Part shown: piece after piece, positions 59,563 through 64,000 of the stretch
How the letters are laid out: the number at the start of each line of letters is the position of its first letter
Position numbering within the stretch: the stretch's first letter is position 1
Source: Alphaproteobacteria bacterium
GTDB lineage: Bacteria > Pseudomonadota > Alphaproteobacteria > Micavibrionales > Micavibrionaceae
Reading direction: 5' to 3'
Assembly (NCBI GenBank): GCA_030424975.1
Contig: JAUHVY010000002.1
Coordinates: forward strand, 744,001 to 808,000
Length of the DNA stretch: 64,000 nt
The notes under the pieces: generated by a model
What the model saw: the letters and a program-made list of their open reading frames with translations, nothing else
Told to the model about the DNA's origin: nothing
Database searches by the model: none
Made by a program: the position numbers and the translations under genes

Positions 59563-61146
59563 ATGCCAAAAGTCTTGATCAGCGATAAGCTGGACCCGTT
59601 GGCCGTGGAAATTTTTGAAAAAAACGGCATTGACGTTGATTTCAAACCCGGTCTTACCCCCGAAGAACAATTAGAAATTATTGACCAGTATGACGGCCTT
59701 GCCATTCGTTCGGCAACAACCGTGACTGCGGAAATGATTGAAAAAGCAACAAATTTAAAGGTTGTCGGTCGCGCCGGTATTGGTGTTGATAATGTCGATA
59801 TTCCTGCTGCGACATCGAAAGGTATCGTGGTTATGAACACGCCGTTCGGTAACTCGATCACGACGGCCGAGCATGCAATTGCGATGATGATGGCTTTGGC
59901 GCGTGATATTCCTCAAGCCAATGAAAGCACGCATGCAGGTAAGTGGGAAAAGAAACGCTTCATGGGAGCGGAGCTTTACAACAAAACATGTGGTGTAATC
60001 GGTTGTGGTAATATCGGTTCTATCGCAGCGGATCGCGCGCTTGGTTTGCGCATGAAGGTCGTTGCGTTTGACCCGTTCTTAACCGAAGAGCGTGCGCAAA
60101 AGCTGGGTGTTGAAAAAGTTGAGCTGGATGAATTATTCGCCCGTGCGGACTTCATTACAATTCACGTTCCGAAGAACGAGCACACAGCCGGATTGATCAA
60201 CAAAGACACTATCGCAAAGATGAAAGACGGTGTGCGCATCGTTAACTGTGCGCGTGGTGGTATTGTTGTTGAAGCCGACCTGAAGGAAGCACTTGATTCA
60301 GGTAAGGTTGCAGGCGCAGCATTGGACGTTTTCGAAGTTGAACCGGCAAAAGAGAACCTGTTATTTGGTCATGATAAGGTTATTTGTACACCGCACCTTG
60401 GCGCGGCAACAAAAGAGGCACAGGTTAATGTGGCTATTCAGGTTGCTGAACAGATGTCAGATTATTTGGTTAACGGTGCCGTTACAAATGCGTTGAACAT
60501 GCCGTCGATCTCTGCTGAAGATGCGCCGAAGCTGAAGCCTTATTTGAAATTGGCAGAGCAGCTTGGTGAATTTGCAGGTCAGATCACTGAAACAGCGATT
60601 AAATCGATTGAAATTGAGTATAAGGGCACAATCACATCTGTGAATACAGACCCTATTACATCAACTTTGATTGCGCATTTGCTTGGTGCAACAATGGAAA
60701 GCGTGAACATGGTGAACGCGTTGCAGGTTGCCGAAAGTCGCGGTATTCAGATCAAGCAAAGCTATGATAATGATGGTAAGGACTGGCGCTCACTCATTAG
60801 CGTGACGGTTACAACATCAGAGCGCACACGTAATGTTGACGGTACATTGTTCACAGGCAAAGAGCCGCGTATCGTGAATATCGAAGGTGTGCCGATCGAG
60901 GTTGCGTTAAGCCCTGACATGTTGTTCATCCGTAACAAAGACAAGCCGGGTTTGATCGGTGGTCTGGGTACGATCCTTGCAAATGCAGATCAGAACATAG
61001 CTGATTTCCGTCTTGGTCGTAAGTCGAGCGGTGAAGATGCGATTTGTTTGGTGTCATTAGATGCACCATTGCCTGATCTTTTGTTCCAAAAGGTTCAGAA
61101 CTTGCCGCAAATCCAAAGCGTGAAGCGTTTGAAGTTTCAGGCCTAA
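59563..61146 (+). CDS. serA: D-3-phosphoglycerate dehydrogenase
   Basis: VLISDKLDPLAVEIFEKNGIDVD, GVIGCGNIGSIAADRALGLRMKV, C-terminal ACT region. Confidence 0.95.
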   Translation: MPKVLISDKLDPLAVEIFEKNGIDVDFKPGLTPEEQLEIIDQYDGLAIRSATTVTAEMIEKATNLKVVGRAGIGVDNVDIPAATSKGIVVMNTPFGNSITTAEHAIAMMMALARDIPQANESTHAGKWEKKRFMGAELYNKTCGVIGCGNIGSIAADRALGLRMKVVAFDPFLTEERAQKLGVEKVELDELFARADFITIHVPKNEHTAGLINKDTIAKMKDGVRIVNCARGGIVVEADLKEALDSGKVAGAALDVFEVEPAKENLLFGHDKVICTPHLGAATKEAQVNVAIQVAEQMSDYLVNGAVTNALNMPSISAEDAPKLKPYLKLAEQLGEFAGQITETAIKSIEIEYKGTITSVNTDPITSTLIAHLLGATMESVNMVNALQVAESRGIQIKQSYDNDGKDWRSLISVTVTTSERTRNVDGTLFTGKEPRIVNIEGVPIEVALSPDMLFIRNKDKPGLIGGLGTILANADQNIADFRLGRKSSGEDAICLVSLDAPLPDLLFQKVQNLPQIQSVKRLKFQA

Positions 61147-61175
61147 TGGCTGTTTGACATCTCTATAAGAATAAC

Positions 61176-61204
61176 AACGTCCCTGAGTGATCGGGGACGT
61201 TTTA
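61176..61204 (+). terminator. Intrinsic terminator after serA
   Basis: AACGTCCC...GGGGACGTTTT stem-loop. Confidence 0.65.
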
Positions 61205-61217
61205 TATGTGCTGTGAT

Positions 61218-61730
61218 TTAAGAGGTTTTTTCATCCGCATTGGCGGCTGTTTTCTTGATTTTGTAGTAGCGTTCACATGCGCTGGTCAGCTCTTTTTCAA
61301 ACTGTTCACCGATTGCGCCGCAATCCCCGCGCATATCTTTATTAATTAGTGTAGCGAGGGTCTTGTGATGTGCGGATACAATCTCGAGCGCGTGCTGATC
61401 CATTGTTTCCATGCTTTCAAGGAAGTTTAGCATAATATTGGCCAAATTGCCCATCAGGTCATATTTGCACATCGGCGCTGTGGCTTTTATTTGCATGATG
61501 AGATCTGTCATCTCAGGTTTTGCTTCTTCGAGCGCCATTTCATTTGCGCGGGTTTTTTCTACGCAAGTGAAGAGTCTGTCCAATATGTCTTTTGCGTAAG
61601 GTGCAAAATCGTAGTCGAGTTCATCAATGATTTTTTCGCACTCTTTAATCTTTTCGGGGCTGACATGGCCTGATCCGATTTTGTCCTTCAGGAGGTAATC
61701 TGCTTTTATTACTCTGACGCGCTTTTTCAT
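61218..61730 (-). CDS. Hypothetical protein
   Basis: 170-aa helical ORF adjacent to response regulator. Confidence 0.55.
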   Translation of the reverse strand: MKKRVRVIKADYLLKDKIGSGHVSPEKIKECEKIIDELDYDFAPYAKDILDRLFTCVEKTRANEMALEEAKPEMTDLIMQIKATAPMCKYDLMGNLANIMLNFLESMETMDQHALEIVSAHHKTLATLINKDMRGDCGAIGEQFEKELTSACERYYKIKKTAANADEKTS

Positions 61731-61771
61731 CTTTTTTCTGTGCTATCTCTGCTTATTGTGATGTCATTTGT

Positions 61772-62287
61772 TTAATTCCAAAAAATGCCGATGCGCTTTT
61801 GATCAGTCTTTCTGCGCATAGAGCCTGTATATTCTTTTTTCCGGTTGCGTCGGCGATCGGGGCCGAAATAATCACTGTTATCGATGAAGTCTCTCGGGCG
61901 TTTAATGACATGTGAAATGCGCATGATCAAATCCTGTGCGGTAAAGGGCTTGACCATATATTCTGTGACACCTTCGTCACGGCACGTTGCAATACGGTTA
62001 TTGGCATTATAGCCGGTGATCATGATAACGGGTGCCATTGGATTTGGTGAAGACGGTGATTTTCGAATATTTTGCAATAAATCAATGCCGTCCTTATTTG
62101 GCATATGCCAATCTGTTATTACGATATCAGGGTTGACACGACAAAAGATATCGAACCCTTTTTCTCCGTCCTCGGCCACATGTATTTGGCACGTGCCTAA
62201 TGTTGTCAATATGTGCACTATCAGGTTTTTGATAGGCGGGGTATCTTCAACGACGAGCACCTTTAATTTATCAAGTTTAAAAGACAT
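61772..62287 (-). CDS. Response regulator (CheY-like; ORF track start 62353 probably too early)
   Basis: LKVLVVEDTPPIKNLIVHIL, PDIVITDWHMPNKDGIDLL, YMVKPFTAQDL. Confidence 0.9.
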   Translation of the reverse strand: MSFKLDKLKVLVVEDTPPIKNLIVHILTTLGTCQIHVAEDGEKGFDIFCRVNPDIVITDWHMPNKDGIDLLQNIRKSPSSPNPMAPVIMITGYNANNRIATCRDEGVTEYMVKPFTAQDLIMRISHVIKRPRDFIDNSDYFGPDRRRNRKKEYTGSMRRKTDQKRIGIFWN

Positions 62288-62499
62288 TGTTTGTATATAA
62301 AAAATTAATATTTCAATAGGTTTTAGAGTATGTGTTTTTATGAGAATCGGCAAGAATTGATTGTTATTAAATGCATTTTTTTACAACCATATGTATATGA
62401 TAAATATCTTATATAAATTCTTTATCTTTATTTTCAAGCTATTGATTTCAATGAGAAAATTTTTTTTGAAAAAACCCCTGTGATTTTACCATAATTATT

Positions 62500-62529
62500 T
62501 TGACAAAATTAAGGCGGGTCTGCTATAAG
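62500..62529 (+). promoter_or_regulatory. Sigma-70-type promoter upstream of adhesin-like gene
   Basis: TTGACA (62500-62505), 18-bp spacer, TATAAG (62524-62529). Confidence 0.55.
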
Positions 62530-62632
62530 CTGCCCACAGTTAGTTAAGAAATGGTTAATTTTTAGACAGGGTACCTCTGGAGCGAGGGGGCTTTGTCGTG
62601 TTTTAGTAATTATAATTCGGGAGTGAGTATCT

Positions 62633-64000
62633 ATGGCTAAGCCTCAACAAAGTATAAACACGGGTGATATCTTAAAGACTGAACAATCACTAAATGATGT
62701 TAATCAATTCGAAAATTGTGAAATGACAGATCCTGTTTTGGGCGAAGGCGTAACTTTGGCAAGTTTGGCCGATGACTTGGCGATGATTGCGCCGGCTGCG
62801 GGCAAGGAAGAAATTCAAGCGGATGCGGCTGAGAACACTGAAGAAGCAGAGAGTGAGCAATTAGCACTTTTACAATTCGGCGGAGAAGAAGCTGATGTCG
62901 TCCCTGAGCCATCACCTCAACAGCTTGAATCTATGGCTGATAAAGTCCAAGCAGAATTAAAAGAAAATCAAGCGGAAGAGCAAGCGGAAGCTGAGCCTAG
63001 TGTGAATACTATTCGTGATTTGGCGCAAATTGAACCTGCTGCAGGTGGTGCGCAGGCCGGAGCAGGCGGAGCGTCCGGTGGCGGTTACGGTTTCCAGAGC
63101 GATTTCTCGGCGCAAGGTGTTATTGGTATTGAAGATGTCGGCCCGATTAATCCGACGGAATTACAATATAACCTTCCTGAATTCCAAGAGCGTTATTTTG
63201 TTGAAGAAGAGCCTTTGCCAAATCTTAATCCAAGCTTTGAAATGGCTGATGGTCAGGTATATGAAGATGGTTCGGTAGCTTTACCTTTGATCGCTGCTCC
63301 TGAATCTGCGAATGGTGATTTAACTATTGTTATCTCAGGTATTCCGACAGGCTGGGGTGTTTCTTTGGATGTTCCGACATCAGGCGGCGGCGTTGCAACG
63401 GGTGTTTTTGATCCGATTGCCGGTACGTGGACACTTACATTAACAGGCGGTGAGGGTATTACTGACGGTCCTGTCTTTACACCACCTGCCGATAGTGATG
63501 TTGATGCGCTTGATTTACAGCTTTCATTATCAGAAGTTGACACGGCAACAGGCCAAACAGGTTCTGCCAGCGGTGAATTTGATGTGATCGTTGATGCAGT
63601 TGCAGATGATCCGTCTATCGTAGCAGATGATGACAGCGGCGTTGAAGGCGCAACACTCAGTGTTGATTTGAGTGCTCTAACGGGCGAAGAAGTGAATAAC
63701 GGCGCGGGTTCTGATGACGGTTCTGAAAGCATCGTGAAATACCAAATCTCAGGTATTCCTGCGGGCTTTACGGTTTCTGCCGGGACTGATCTTGGCGGCG
63801 GTGTATGGGAATTCACACCTGCTGAAATCGTTGGTTTAACAATCACGCCAAATGATTCAAACTTCTTCGGCTCGATTAATTTGACGGCCACTGTATTTAC
63901 CGAAGAATCTATTACGGATACAGACTTCGATAATACAAATGACACGAATAACGCATCTGATCCGTTCACATTGACATGGACACCTGTTATTCACCCGCCG
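62633..64000 (+). CDS. Large acidic repeat protein, probable adhesin/type I secreted surface protein N-terminal part; truncated at window end
   Basis: ATG 62633 begins MAKPQQSINTGDILKTEQSLND...; 456 codons open to window end; Gly/Asp-rich repeats with ISGIPTGW/ISGIPAGF motifs. Confidence 0.8.
   Translation, partial: MAKPQQSINTGDILKTEQSLNDVNQFENCEMTDPVLGEGVTLASLADDLAMIAPAAGKEEIQADAAENTEEAESEQLALLQFGGEEADVVPEPSPQQLESMADKVQAELKENQAEEQAEAEPSVNTIRDLAQIEPAAGGAQAGAGGASGGGYGFQSDFSAQGVIGIEDVGPINPTELQYNLPEFQERYFVEEEPLPNLNPSFEMADGQVYEDGSVALPLIAAPESANGDLTIVISGIPTGWGVSLDVPTSGGGVATGVFDPIAGTWTLTLTGGEGITDGPVFTPPADSDVDALDLQLSLSEVDTATGQTGSASGEFDVIVDAVADDPSIVADDDSGVEGATLSVDLSALTGEEVNNGAGSDDGSESIVKYQISGIPAGFTVSAGTDLGGGVWEFTPAEIVGLTITPNDSNFFGSINLTATVFTEESITDTDFDNTNDTNNASDPFTLTWTPVIHPP

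Noticed and set aside
63253-63969. 238-aa minus-strand ORF (MNGSDALFVSFVLSKSVSV...)
   Set aside because: Fully antisense to the better-supported adhesin-like frame; Ser/Pro-rich composition typical of an antisense artefact.

Overview
The window looks like an alphaproteobacterial chromosome (inferred from a DivL-like kinase, the tsaE/addB/addA/trxA block, and rsmA, gmk and serB/serC/serA). Most of it is ordinary housekeeping and signalling genes. The exception is an AT-rich island of about 9.87 kb (15378-25246) inserted in comM (YifB/ComM family), just upstream of the Walker A codons. Both junctions can be read directly: a 2-bp CT core flanked by two 21-nt arms that form an imperfect inverted repeat (14 contiguous identical positions, 17/21 overall). 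Joining the chromosomal sides at CT restores an uninterrupted comM frame (...GGHNM-L-MIGPPGSGKS...). A large serine recombinase sits at the right edge and is the likely integrase. The cargo includes a complete His-Xaa-Ser (Hxs) peptide-modification operon (HxsA precursor with nine HxS triads, HxsD, and radical SAM proteins HxsB and HxsC). It also carries a predicted multi-hairpin RNA (or ssDNA) element with a competing 10-nt pairing, a putative HUH replication-initiator-like protein, a compact tyrosine recombinase, and a 503-aa orphan protein. A 22-nt exact copy of the 3' end of the tRNA-Ser(GGA) gene (41234-41321) lies at 23011-23032 and looks like the attachment site of a second, nested tyrosine-recombinase element. 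Other observations are a ROSE-like RNA thermometer upstream of hsp20, a terminator-like hairpin with a C-rich loop (possible sRNA), and a long adhesin-like ORF running off the right end that is missing from the ORF track. All calls come from reading the sequence and motifs; no searches or structure calculations were run.
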